This document shows, piece after piece, positions 15,918 through 25,171 of a stretch of DNA of 33,038 bases. Origin of the DNA: Porphyromonas sp. (GTDB lineage: Bacteria > Bacteroidota > Bacteroidia > Bacteroidales > Porphyromonadaceae); the NCBI RefSeq assembly GCF_030529325.1, contig NZ_JAUMXC010000021.1, positions 1 to 33,038 of the forward strand, written 5' to 3'. The translations under genes were made by a program, and so were the position numbers. The notes under the pieces are model-generated. The model made no database searches. It saw only the letters and a list, made by a program, of their open reading frames with translations, and had not been told where the DNA came from. Each line of letters begins with the position of its first letter. Position 1 is the stretch's first letter.

Positions 15918-17243
15918 TTATTCGGCAAGTGTTGCAGACATTATCTCGGCATCTTCGCTCGTCACCTCTCCGATGATCACGTTACATACGCCCCCTTCGG
16001 CGACAGAGCCCTTAGGGAGACGCACACGTACGTAATTGTCAGTAAATCCGTAGATATATTCCGGGTCTGTCCCATGTTCGAATAGAGCACGGCGTACTGT
16101 CCCCTTTTGACTTTCGTAGAACACTGTCAGCTTTTCCGTGCTCAGGGCGATAAGCCTTTTGCTTCTGCGGTGCTTTACCTTAGGGTCTACGGAGTACTCG
16201 ATGTTGAGCGCATCTGTGCCGGGGCGTTCGGAATAACTGAATACGTGCAACTGTGAAATATCCAACGACTTGATGAACTCATAACACTCTTCAAAATACT
16301 CGTCTCTCTCTCCTCTTGTCCCTACGATCACATCCACACCGATGAAAGCATGAGGGATGAGTTCCTTTATGGTCTCTATCTTGTGTCGGAATAAGGTCGT
16401 GTTGTATCGGCGCCTCATCAGTTTGAGGACCTCGTCCGATCCGCTTTGTAATGGGATATGGAAGTGTGGAGCAAAGCGTTTGGATTGTGCCACAAACTTG
16501 ATGGCTTCGTCCGTAATAAGGTTGGGTTCCATCGAAGATATGCGGAAACGCTCGATGCCTTCCACTTCATCAAGAGCTTTGATCAAGTCAATGAACTTTT
16601 CCCCCGTGCTTCGTCCGAAGTCTCCCACGTTGACTCCCGTGAGGACGATCTCTCTTCCTCCCTCAGTCACTACCCCTCGGGCTTGTGCGACAAGCTCTTC
16701 GATACGGCCGTTACGACTGCGTCCACGAGCCTTTGGTATCGTACAGTAAGAGCAATTGTAGTCACAGCCATCCTGTACTTTCAGGAAGTGACGAGTACGC
16801 CCCTCTGAGGATACCGAGGGAGCAAAGGTTGTAATCTCTTTGACCGGAGTATGCAGGATGTGTGATGAAGCACCGGGTTCGCGAAGCTGAGCAAGATACT
16901 TGACGAGATCGACTTTTTCGTTTGAGCCTAAGACCATATCCACGCCCTCTATCGTTGCCACTTCCTCCGGCTTGAGCTGTGCATAACAGCCTGTCACTAT
17001 GATGCGCGCCTTGGGGAAGTCTCTATGCACCTTGCGTATCGTCTGCCGACACTTTTTGTCTGCCAGTTCTGTCACTGAGCACGTGTTGATGAGGCAGAGA
17101 TCCGGGATTTCCCCATCTTTGATTGTACGCATACCATACTCAATGAGCGAACGCCCTATTGCCGATGTCTCGGCAAAGTTGAGTTTACAGCCCAATGTAT
17201 AGTATGCAAAAGTCTTATTCTCAAATATATTATAGTCTGTCAT
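15918..17243 (-). CDS. mtaB: tRNA t6A37 methylthiotransferase MtaB
   Basis: A 441-residue radical-SAM methylthiotransferase. The N-terminal UPF0004 domain has cysteines in LGCKLN, INTCSVT and VTGCYAQ that hold one 4Fe-4S cluster. The radical-SAM motif is CDYNCSYC near residue 150, and a TRAM-like C terminus follows. The TLGCKLN form of the first motif marks the MtaB/YqeV branch, which makes ms2t6A at position 37 of tRNAs reading ANN codons, rather than MiaB. The frame is open to 17,411, but the upstream 56 residues lack similarity and contain the likely promoter, so the ATG at 17,243 is used. Confidence 0.92.
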   Translation of the reverse strand: MTDYNIFENKTFAYYTLGCKLNFAETSAIGRSLIEYGMRTIKDGEIPDLCLINTCSVTELADKKCRQTIRKVHRDFPKARIIVTGCYAQLKPEEVATIEGVDMVLGSNEKVDLVKYLAQLREPGASSHILHTPVKEITTFAPSVSSEGRTRHFLKVQDGCDYNCSYCTIPKARGRSRNGRIEELVAQARGVVTEGGREIVLTGVNVGDFGRSTGEKFIDLIKALDEVEGIERFRISSMEPNLITDEAIKFVAQSKRFAPHFHIPLQSGSDEVLKLMRRRYNTTLFRHKIETIKELIPHAFIGVDVIVGTRGERDEYFEECYEFIKSLDISQLHVFSYSERPGTDALNIEYSVDPKVKHRRSKRLIALSTEKLTVFYESQKGTVRRALFEHGTDPEYIYGFTDNYVRVRLPKGSVAEGGVCNVIIGEVTSEDAEIMSATLAE

Positions 17244-17261
17244 TGTCTTACTTTTCTGATG

Positions 17262-17269
17262 CAAAAATA
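17262..17269 (-). promoter_or_regulatory. Candidate -7 box for the mtaB operon
   Basis: Read on the minus strand this is TATTTTTG, matching TAnnTTTG, 18 bases before the mtaB ATG. No TTG is found at the expected -33 spacing, so support is partial. Confidence 0.4.
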
Positions 17270-17396
17270 CGACTATTAGCCGACTTGAAAAAATGCTCTC
17301 GGCTTTCTCTGTTGATTGGAATAGGGCAGTGATGTTATAGATTGTCGTGCTTATAACAGACAATAGGTGTCCGTGGTTGCAAGACTTTTTACACAT

Positions 17397-17430
17397 AAAA
17401 AAGCACCGCACTCATGGGAGTGCGATGCTT
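17397..17430 (-). terminator. Rho-independent terminator of groES-groEL
   Basis: A 13-bp stem with one mismatch (17,401-17,413 and 17,418-17,430) and a 4-base loop. On the minus strand it is followed by TTTTATG. It lies 26 bases after the groEL stop and upstream of mtaB. Confidence 0.88.
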
Positions 17431-17456
17431 CGATGATATATTGTTGTGTAGGGGGA

Positions 17457-19106
<1,650 letters not shown>

Positions 19107-19124
19107 TTACTATTATTGTCAATA

Positions 19125-19397
19125 TCAACCAATCACTGCAAGGACATCTGACTGACGCATGATGAGGACCTTCTCACCCTCCAATTCAATCTCTGTGCCT
19201 GCGTACTTGCCATAAAGCACCACATCGCCCTCTTTGAGCATCATTTCTTCGTCCTTAGTGCCGTTACCTACAGCACGAACAGTGCCTCTTAGAGGCTTCT
19301 CCTTAGCTGAGTCGGGGATGATGATACCGCTAACTGTCTTCTCTTCTGCCGGAACAGGTACAACAAGCACCCTGTCTGCAAGTGGTTTAATGTTCAT
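19125..19397 (-). CDS. groS: 10 kDa co-chaperonin GroES
   Basis: The 90-residue co-chaperonin that caps the GroEL ring. It has the usual N terminus [12 protein letters not shown], the mobile loop that contacts GroEL ([17 protein letters not shown], about 19-35) and the roof region near [15 protein letters not shown]. It is first in groES-groEL. Upstream lie a candidate promoter at 19,484-19,514 and an inverted repeat at 19,521-19,537. Confidence 0.97.
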   Translation of the reverse strand: MNIKPLADRVLVVPVPAEEKTVSGIIIPDSAKEKPLRGTVRAVGNGTKDEEMMLKEGDVVLYGKYAGTEIELEGEKVLIMRQSDVLAVIG

Positions 19398-19483
19398 TGT
19401 TGTCTTTAATTTATGTGATTATTATGTATGTCTGTATCGTGAGAACTCTATCGAGCTTCACTACTGATAAGAAAAAAATGTGC

Positions 19484-19514
19484 CAAAAGTTTTAGTCAGC
19501 CCCGAACTGACAAA
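19484..19514 (-). promoter_or_regulatory. Candidate groES promoter
   Basis: On the minus strand TTTG (19,511-19,514) is followed, after exactly 19 bases, by AACTTTTG (19,484-19,491). This differs from TAnnTTTG only in the first base. It would give a leader of about 80 bases. It is the best match in the 305-base gap on that strand. Confidence 0.5.
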
Positions 19515-19520
19515 TATTGC

Positions 19521-19537
19521 AGACTGACTGTCAGTCT
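19521..19537. promoter_or_regulatory. Inverted repeat upstream of the groES promoter
   Basis: AGACTGACTGTCAGTCT consists of 8-bp perfect arms around a central T, placed 7 bp upstream of the candidate -33 box. The position and symmetry suit an operator for a dimeric regulator. It is not the CIRCE sequence. A short hairpin of other origin is possible. Confidence 0.4.
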
Positions 19538-19648
19538 ATTTTTATACACCTACCATAAGTGTCACACGACTTGCTGTAATGCTATAAATGAAGCCAAATC
19601 GACATTAGCTTTGAATACGCCCTGTCGTTTTGGGGTCTTATATTATAC

Positions 19649-19678
19649 TTGTTTTCAAGTTTCAAAAGTATATCTTTG
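19649..19678 (+). promoter_or_regulatory. Promoter of the AbiH-family gene
   Basis: TTG at 19,649-19,651 and TATCTTTG at 19,671-19,678 are separated by 19 bases, a full Bacteroidetes promoter 24 bases before the ATG. The -33 box is embedded in a small palindrome, ACTTG-TTTT-CAAGT (19,647-19,660). Confidence 0.75.
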
Positions 19679-20794
19679 TTAAATAAAATGAAAATCTAAT
19701 TTATGAATAGGGTAATCATCATAGGTAACGGGTTCGATAAGGCACATGGCCTTGCAACCGGATATAAGGATTTTATAGATAGTTATTGGGATAAAGTTTC
19801 TCATCACATATTCAATGATGAAAAACGATTGTATAAAGAGCGATCTGGGAATATCCTTCCTCCAAATACTTATGATGACCGCCTTATCTCATTTGAAATA
19901 CTTGATTACCGGACAAATAAAAAATCAAGCCCATCATATCCCAAATCGTGTTCAAGCCCATACGATGACGTTCAAAAGCTGATTGCTATGTTCAATGATT
20001 ATAGGGAAGGCTATAGAGGCTCTGTTCAGTTGAAATTCAAAAACGAGTTCTTTGAGCACGTTTCCGGTCGCTGTTCGCTTACCAACTGGGTGGATATAGA
20101 AAATGAATATTATGAAAATCTGAAAGAACTGCTTCAAGAAAACGACACCCTTATTCGGGAAGAAAAAGTCCAAAAGTTGAATCAAGATTTTGACATTGTA
20201 AAAGAGGAACTTGAAAAGTATCTGACGAAGATAGTAGAAGAAGCAAAACCGACACGGTTTGGGTCTATTCAAAAGGCCTTCGATAGCGTGATAGAGCCGG
20301 ATGAGATAGCTTATATCAAGCAAAGGAGTGTTTATGACTTGATTATTCAAGAGGTCGAGAAATCTAACCTTAAAGAAGAGGAGCAGTATAAAACAGCCCT
20401 CTATTTGAATAAGACAAAAGGAATACCTCTCCAATTATACCCAATTAATGACCAGAATTTCAGGACAAGACACTTCACTCCGAAACAAACCTTAGTCTTG
20501 AATTTTAATTATACACGTACAGCAGAAAAAAAATATAATGGAAGTGGATATGAAGTTATCAACATCCATGGACAACTTAATGATGAAAATAACCCGATCA
20601 TTTTTGGTTATGGTGATGAGTTGGATGATGATTATAAAAGAATCGAAAAGTTACAAGACAACGACTTTTTGGAAAATATAAAATCCATTCGTTACCATGA
20701 AACAAGTAATTATCGGAAGTTATTGAGTTTCATCGAAGCAAAACCCTATCAGGTAATTACGATGGGGCATTCGTGTGGGAATTCTGACCGAACA

Positions 20795-20802
20795 TTGCTT
20801 AA
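20795..20802 (+). repeat. Target-site duplication, left copy
   Basis: TTGCTTAA directly before the element; an exact match to 21,041-21,048. It belongs to the AbiH reading frame (codons for Leu-Leu-Asn). Confidence 0.88.
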
Positions 20803-21040
20803 CGCCAGTTCGATCTAAGAAAACATGCTGCAAAATAAGTAAACATCTGTAAATCAATCTATTTTTGTATTCTATTTCAATGGAGTAATCAGAAAGAGGA
20901 GCCAACATCTAAGTCTTTGGGGTTCAGACACAAGTAAAAAGACATCTGAGGGCAATGTAAGCACCTAAAAAAATCTCACGTGAAAAACTAAACATTATAA
21001 TAATCAATATATTACATCTCTTTCTTATATCGAACTGACG
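20803..21040. mobile_element. 238-bp MITE inserted in the AbiH-family gene
   Basis: The left end CGCCAGTTCGATCTAAGAAA and the reverse complement of the right end, CGTCAGTTCGATATAAGAAA, match at 18 of 20 positions and so form terminal inverted repeats. Exact 8-bp duplications TTGCTTAA flank both ends. The interior is AT-rich and encodes no transposase or other credible protein, so it needs a transposase in trans. From its size and structure it is a miniature inverted-repeat transposable element. I recall that Porphyromonas gingivalis has a MITE family named for a length of 239 bp; any relation is untested. The parent IS family is not assigned; 8-bp duplications occur in several families. Confidence 0.9.
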
Positions 21041-21048
21041 TTGCTTAA
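21041..21048 (+). repeat. Target-site duplication, right copy
   Basis: TTGCTTAA directly after the element; an exact match to 20,795-20,802. The AbiH frame resumes at 21,049. Confidence 0.88.
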
Positions 21049-21314
21049 TACCCTATTCGAGCATCGCAATTGCGTTTCTGTAAAAGTCTATTATCACCAA
21101 CGAGAGGACGGTACTGATAATTACAGCGAATTGGTTCGTAATCTCTCTCGTAGTTTTAACGACAAGGCAGGAATGAGGGATAAAGTCGTCAATAAAGAAT
21201 ATTGTAAGCCTCTTGTCCCATCATTTGAACCTTAATTTATAAAAGAAGAAGCATCTTTAGGAGAGGAGTGTTCTCACTTGCCTCCCAAGTAAGATATAGA
21301 AGGTGTCAAATCAA

Positions 21315-21375
21315 GTTGTCTAACTTGACGAATCAATCAGTCTAACTTGATGCATCAAGTTAGACAACCTTTTTT
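21315..21375 (+). repeat. Dispersed 22-bp-phased repeat, cluster C
   Basis: Two inverted cores (GTTGTCTAACTT at 21,315-21,326 and GTCTAACTT at 21,340-21,348) are in 22-bp register. They face one direct core AAGTTAGACAAC at 21,357-21,368, which is followed by CTTTTTTC. Bases 21,340-21,365 form a perfect 26-bp palindrome. The cluster lies between the convergent AbiH-family and endonuclease/phosphatase genes and could act as a terminator. Confidence 0.82.
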
Positions 21376-21396
21376 CGGGAAGTGTTGAGACGGGAA

Positions 21397-21443
21397 AAAT
21401 AAGCCGTGCAGTTACGCATGAAGCGCAACTGCACGGCTTATTT
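21397..21443 (-). terminator. Terminator of the endonuclease/phosphatase gene
   Basis: A perfect 17-bp inverted repeat (21,397-21,413 and 21,427-21,443) whose loop can pair further (ACGC/GCGC). It lies 20 bases past the minus-strand stop. A-tracts on its left give a T-run on the minus strand. Plus-strand sequence after it is also T-rich, so it may be bidirectional. Confidence 0.85.
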
Positions 21444-21463
21444 GTTGTTCTTCTCGAGGGGTG

Positions 21464-22417
21464 TCAGAGTTTGAATTCTGCCCAAAGAGGGTAGTGATCT
21501 GATATCATGAAAGATAGGCGTTGTCGGGATAAGCCTCTGTTGATCATCGCTGTGGTGGTAAAGTCGTAGTTGCCTCCGGTGTTGAACTCTAACGACAACT
21601 TTGGTTGCCCTCTATCTCCATTGAACCATGCTATCTGATCGTAGAACTTTGTTTGGTTGAAGATTGAGCGGGTCACTGCTTCGTTTTGTAGGGCATCCGG
21701 CACATAAAGTCCTTCGGACACAAATGTCTTGTGGAGCAGGTCACCTCGCTCTTCGATGTTGAAGTCTCCAAGTACTATAAGATTGTGATGATAGGCATTG
21801 ATGTCTTTTGCCCATCCCGATAGCCATTGCGCGATACCCTTGAGTTCGGGGATGCGGTCTTCGGCTTTTTTGCCATAGATGACATGGAGGGTCACGAGGA
21901 TGAATGTCTGACTCTTGGATCGGAAACTCACGGCATAAGGGGTACGTACAAATTGCTCGGTCATCACATTGTCAGATATGCCTTTGCTCCACTCTTTGGG
22001 TACTACGAGTTCGCCCGCAAGTCCTGAGAGGTTGACACGACGGGTGTCGAATAGGTACGCCATGCGCTCACCGTTGCCGGCATCGCCCTTGGTCACATCC
22101 GTAAGGATCATCGACCATTCGGGGCCGAGGATCTTGAGTGTATCTCTCAGAGCACGGATGTTGGACTTGACCTCCTGCACGGCAATCACGTCAAATCTTC
22201 GGATGATCTCCGCGATACAGAGGACGGCATGCATGTCCCGTTTGGGATTGTCTTTTTCTTCGCTTGCCCATTTGCGGGTCAAGTCGCCAAATGCCCGGAT
22301 GTTCCAACTGGCAATGAGGAGGTTGCGGTCAAGCTGTTTGGTCGGGATCTTGGCATCAAGATCCTCCGCAAGGAGACGAAGGTTCTCCTGCACTTCGGGT
22401 GGCGGTGTTTGATACAT
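21464..22417 (-). CDS. Endonuclease/exonuclease/phosphatase family protein
   Basis: A 317-residue protein with the metal-dependent EEP fold seen in DNase I and exonuclease III. Motifs in order: SWNIRAFG with Asn39, VIAVQEVK with Glu82, LVTLHVIYG, VLGDFNIEERGD in the catalytic Asp/Asn position, and the C-terminal SDHYPLWAEF with Asp307-His308. All key residues are present, so it should be active. There is no signal peptide, so it is probably cytoplasmic. Substrate (nucleic acid or phosphoester) cannot be told. It stands alone, with promoter at 22,449 and terminator at 21,397. Confidence 0.88.
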   Translation of the reverse strand: MYQTPPPEVQENLRLLAEDLDAKIPTKQLDRNLLIASWNIRAFGDLTRKWASEEKDNPKRDMHAVLCIAEIIRRFDVIAVQEVKSNIRALRDTLKILGPEWSMILTDVTKGDAGNGERMAYLFDTRRVNLSGLAGELVVPKEWSKGISDNVMTEQFVRTPYAVSFRSKSQTFILVTLHVIYGKKAEDRIPELKGIAQWLSGWAKDINAYHHNLIVLGDFNIEERGDLLHKTFVSEGLYVPDALQNEAVTRSIFNQTKFYDQIAWFNGDRGQPKLSLEFNTGGNYDFTTTAMINRGLSRQRLSFMISDHYPLWAEFKL

Positions 22418-22448
22418 AGTAATAATCTTTTGGTGTTCCTAATATGCT

Positions 22449-22479
22449 CAAATTTAACGATTATAGTCTGTTAATCAAA
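22449..22479 (-). promoter_or_regulatory. Promoter of the endonuclease/phosphatase gene
   Basis: On the minus strand TTTG (22,476-22,479), 19 bases, then TAAATTTG (22,449-22,456). Both boxes match the Bacteroidetes consensus exactly, 31 bases before the start codon. Confidence 0.8.
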
Positions 22480-22578
22480 GCGAATCAAGAGTTATCCGCC
22501 TGATGAAGACAGACTCATTATTATTGTGTATCTTCGTATCATTATTCGAATAATATCAAACATACATTTAATATATAA

Positions 22579-23607
22579 ATGGAAATCTCTCAACTGGGTG
22601 AGTTCGGTCTCATCGAGCGACTTACCGAGCCTTTCAACTGTCGTGTGCCTTCGACCATCCTTGGGGTGGGTGATGATACCGCCATCATAGCACAGGACAC
22701 AAAGCGCGAAACCCTTGTGACCACAGACCTTTTGCTCGAAGGGATACACTTCGATCTTATGTATTCTCCCCTCAAACATTTAGGTTTCAAAGCTGTGAGT
22801 GTCAATGTTTCCGATATCCTCGCGATGAATGGTCGTCCCGAACAGATCATTGTCTCTATCGGGGTCTCCAAGCGTTTTGCTGTCGAAGATATCGAAACCC
22901 TCTATCTCGGTATCCATGAAGCTTGTGAGGTATATGGAGTGGACCTCGTAGGGGGAGACACGTGTTCGTCTCTCACCGGGCTTACCATCAGTATCACGGC
23001 TATCGGAAGTGCCAAGGTGGGTAAGGCTGTAAGGCGTTCGGGTGCAAAGGTCAATGACCTCATCTGTCTCTCCGGTAATGTCGGGGCAGCGTATATGGGA
23101 CTCCAGTTGTGCGAGCGTGAGAAACTCGCTTATGACGGTACGGCGGACTTCCAACCGAAGTTTGAGGGTAGGGAGTATATCCTCCAAAGACAACTCCGTC
23201 CCTATGCTCGTGTCGATGTCATCGAAGCTCTCGGCAAAGCGGGTATTGTCCCAACTTCCATGATCGATGTCTCGGATGGTGTGGCTTCCGAACTCCTGCA
23301 CATCTCCAAGGCTTCGGGTGTGGGTTGTCGCATCTTTGACAAAAAGATACCTATCGACTATGAGACTTCAGCAATGGCTGAGGAGCTTAATATCAATGTC
23401 ATCACGGCAGCTCTCAATGGTGGGGAGGACTACGAACTTCTATTTACCGTTCCTCTCGGTATGAAGGACCTTGTGGAGAAAGTCGAGGATGTCCGTATCA
23501 TCGGGTACATCACCGATGAGAGTGACGGTTGTCACCTTGTGGCCAACGATGGCAATATGATCCCCCTTCTTGCCCAAGGGCACCACTTCAAGCGGGACGA
23601 AGCATGA
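22579..23607 (+). CDS. thiL: Thiamine-monophosphate kinase
   Basis: ThiL phosphorylates thiamine monophosphate to thiamine diphosphate, the active cofactor, with ATP. The 342-residue protein has the N-terminal GEFGLIERL, the Mg/ATP-binding GVGDDTAI (29-36), TTDLLLEGIHFD, the SVNVSDILAMNG block near 74-85, VGGDTCSS near 120, MIDVSDG near 230 and NGGEDYELLFTV near 275, in family order. No other thiamine gene is in the window. thyA follows by 28 bases, so thiL-thyA-folA are probably one transcript. No TPP riboswitch was recognised in the 160 bases upstream. Confidence 0.95.
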   Translation: MEISQLGEFGLIERLTEPFNCRVPSTILGVGDDTAIIAQDTKRETLVTTDLLLEGIHFDLMYSPLKHLGFKAVSVNVSDILAMNGRPEQIIVSIGVSKRFAVEDIETLYLGIHEACEVYGVDLVGGDTCSSLTGLTISITAIGSAKVGKAVRRSGAKVNDLICLSGNVGAAYMGLQLCEREKLAYDGTADFQPKFEGREYILQRQLRPYARVDVIEALGKAGIVPTSMIDVSDGVASELLHISKASGVGCRIFDKKIPIDYETSAMAEELNINVITAALNGGEDYELLFTVPLGMKDLVEKVEDVRIIGYITDESDGCHLVANDGNMIPLLAQGHHFKRDEA

Positions 23608-23635
23608 TTGTAGTACACTCTAACCTTATCATCTC

Positions 23636-24430
23636 ATGAAAGAATATCTGGATCTTCTCAGTTATGTGCGTCACAACGGTGTGCTCAAAGGCGACCGTAC
23701 GGGCACAGGTACGGTGAGTTCGTTTGGTCATCAGTTGAGGTTTGACCTCTCGAAAGGCTTCCCTCTCTTGACTACCAAGCGGTTGCATTTGCGTTCGATC
23801 ATTTATGAACTACTTTGGTTTATTCACGGAGATACGAATGTCAAGTACCTGCAGGACAATGGTGTGAGGATATGGAACGAATGGGCGGACGAAAACGGAG
23901 ATCTCGGTCCTATCTACGGAGCACAGTGGCGTAAGTGGCGGGATGCTCGTGGACAAGAGCATGATCAGTTGGCTGAGGCGCTCAAGCAGATACGTGAGAC
24001 GCCCGAGAGTCGCCGTATCATCGTCAGTGCATGGAACGTGGGCGAGCTCTCTGAGATGAAGCTCCCTCCTTGTCATGCCTTTTATCAGTTCTACGTTGCC
24101 AATGGGCGACTCAGTCTCCAGCTGTATCAGCGGAGTGCTGATCTCTTCCTCGGTGTGCCGTTCAACATTGCTTCTTATGCTCTCCTTCTCATGATGGTGG
24201 CTCAAGTGACCGGACTCGAAGCGGGAGACTTTGTTCATACTTTCGGCGACACCCACTTGTACACCAACCACTTCGAGCAGGCCGACTTGCAGCTCACACG
24301 CGAACCTCGTCCGCTACCACGTATGATCCTCAACCCTGATGTCAAACGTCTCGAAGACTTCACCTACGAAGACTTTATCCTCGTAGACTACGATCCTCAT
24401 CCACACATCAAAGCTGACGTAGCCGTATGA
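23636..24430 (+). CDS. thyA: Thymidylate synthase
   Basis: ThyA methylates dUMP to dTMP using methylene-tetrahydrofolate and releases dihydrofolate. The 264 residues equal the E. coli length, and the catalytic Cys146 lies in [12 protein letters not shown]. Other blocks are DRTGTGT (20-26), [40 protein letters not shown] and [12 protein letters not shown]. Its stop overlaps the folA start as ATGA, coupling the enzyme that makes dihydrofolate to the one that recycles it. Confidence 0.98.
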   Translation: MKEYLDLLSYVRHNGVLKGDRTGTGTVSSFGHQLRFDLSKGFPLLTTKRLHLRSIIYELLWFIHGDTNVKYLQDNGVRIWNEWADENGDLGPIYGAQWRKWRDARGQEHDQLAEALKQIRETPESRRIIVSAWNVGELSEMKLPPCHAFYQFYVANGRLSLQLYQRSADLFLGVPFNIASYALLLMMVAQVTGLEAGDFVHTFGDTHLYTNHFEQADLQLTREPRPLPRMILNPDVKRLEDFTYEDFILVDYDPHPHIKADVAV

Positions 24431-24945
24431 ACAAGGCCAAACCCACACTTCACATCATCGTCGCCATAGCTGAGGATGGAGCTATAGGCTTCGAGGGAGA
24501 TATGCCTTGGGGACGCAACCTCCCTCGGGATCTCAAACATTTCAAAGAGACCACGATGGGTTATCCTATCGTTATGGGACGTAAGACCTTTGAGAGCCTT
24601 CCTAAAGGGGCTCTTCCTGGTAGATTGAACATCGTCATCACTCGAAATACTTCTTACGAAGCGCAAGGCGCAACCGTCGTTCATAGTATTGAGGAGGCTC
24701 TCGCCGTGGCTAATGGGGTCGAGCATCTTTTCGTCATCGGTGGTGGCGAACTCTACCGTCAGTCTCTCCCCTACGCCGATGTCCTGCACATCACACAGGT
24801 ACATGCACATTTTGAGGGGGCAGACACCTTCTTCCCGCCCATCGACATAGACGAGTGGTACTGCATCCGAAGCGAAGAGCATCCGGCCGATGACCGCAAC
24901 CTCTATACCGTCACATTCACTGAATGGCATAAGTCTGCGAAGTAA
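24427..24945 (+). CDS. folA: Dihydrofolate reductase
   Basis: FolA reduces dihydrofolate to tetrahydrofolate with NADPH and is the target of trimethoprim. The 172-residue protein shows [13 protein letters not shown] (18-30), the catalytic Asp35 in [12 protein letters not shown], the NADPH-binding [11 protein letters not shown] (49-59), LNIVITRN and VIGGGELY. The catalytic acid is present and the length is normal. It starts within the thyA stop codon and is followed by a terminator at 24,967. Confidence 0.97.
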   Translation: MNKAKPTLHIIVAIAEDGAIGFEGDMPWGRNLPRDLKHFKETTMGYPIVMGRKTFESLPKGALPGRLNIVITRNTSYEAQGATVVHSIEEALAVANGVEHLFVIGGGELYRQSLPYADVLHITQVHAHFEGADTFFPPIDIDEWYCIRSEEHPADDRNLYTVTFTEWHKSAK

Positions 24946-24966
24946 ATATTGTATGCAAAACTATCA

Positions 24967-25006
24967 CCACCCACAAGTTAGAGTCAAGGCTCCGACTTGC
25001 GGGTGG
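24967..25006 (+). terminator. Terminator after folA
   Basis: A 12-bp stem with one mismatch (24,967-24,978 and 24,995-25,006). The loop pairs further over 3 bp (GAG/CTC). It is followed by CGCATTTATA, a weak T-run, and lies 21 bases after the folA stop. Confidence 0.65.
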
Positions 25007-25087
25007 CGCATTTATACCTCTCCTGAACATGATATAATCGCTCTACTTTAAGCCTCAACTACTTATGTACATGTGTGGATTATTTTT

Positions 25088-25095
25088 TATCTTTG
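25088..25095 (+). promoter_or_regulatory. Candidate -7 box for the transglutaminase-like gene
   Basis: TATCTTTG matches TAnnTTTG, 76 bases before the ATG at 25,172. No TTG stands at the expected -33 spacing, so the support is partial. Confidence 0.45.
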
Positions 25096-25171
25096 GATTC
25101 GCAGAATGTTTAAGAATGCTTAAAATAGTATAAATAAATAGTTGATGATAACCTTTAAGTACATATTTCCT

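Larger units (their letters stand above)
19703..21235 (+). pseudogene. AbiH-family abortive-infection protein gene, interrupted by a MITE
   Basis: The N terminus MNRVIIIGNGFDKAHGLATGY and the later GHSCGNSDRTLLN are hallmarks of the AbiH phage-defence family, whose mechanism is not settled. The frame is intact for 367 residues. It then runs into a 238-bp insertion at 20,803, which adds Ala-Ser-Ser-Ile and a stop at 20,818. After the insertion the same frame resumes (LLNTLFEHRNCVSVKVYYH) and runs to a stop at 21,235. Joining 19,703-20,802 to 21,049-21,235 gives 1,287 bp, a clean 428-residue protein with no other lesion, so the break is probably recent. The truncated 371-residue product could still be made; whether it functions is unknown. 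The gene is visibly AT-richer than groEL or thyA, suggesting horizontal acquisition. Confidence 0.9.

Noticed and set aside
19398-19560. CIRCE (HrcA operator) upstream of groES
   Set aside because: Neither half-site TTAGCACTC nor GAGTGCTAA is present; GCACTC near 17,410 belongs to the groEL terminator.
20860-20867. TATTTTTG inside the MITE as an outward promoter
   Set aside because: It matches the -7 box, but no -33 element is present at 19-22 bases; AT-rich DNA gives such matches by chance.
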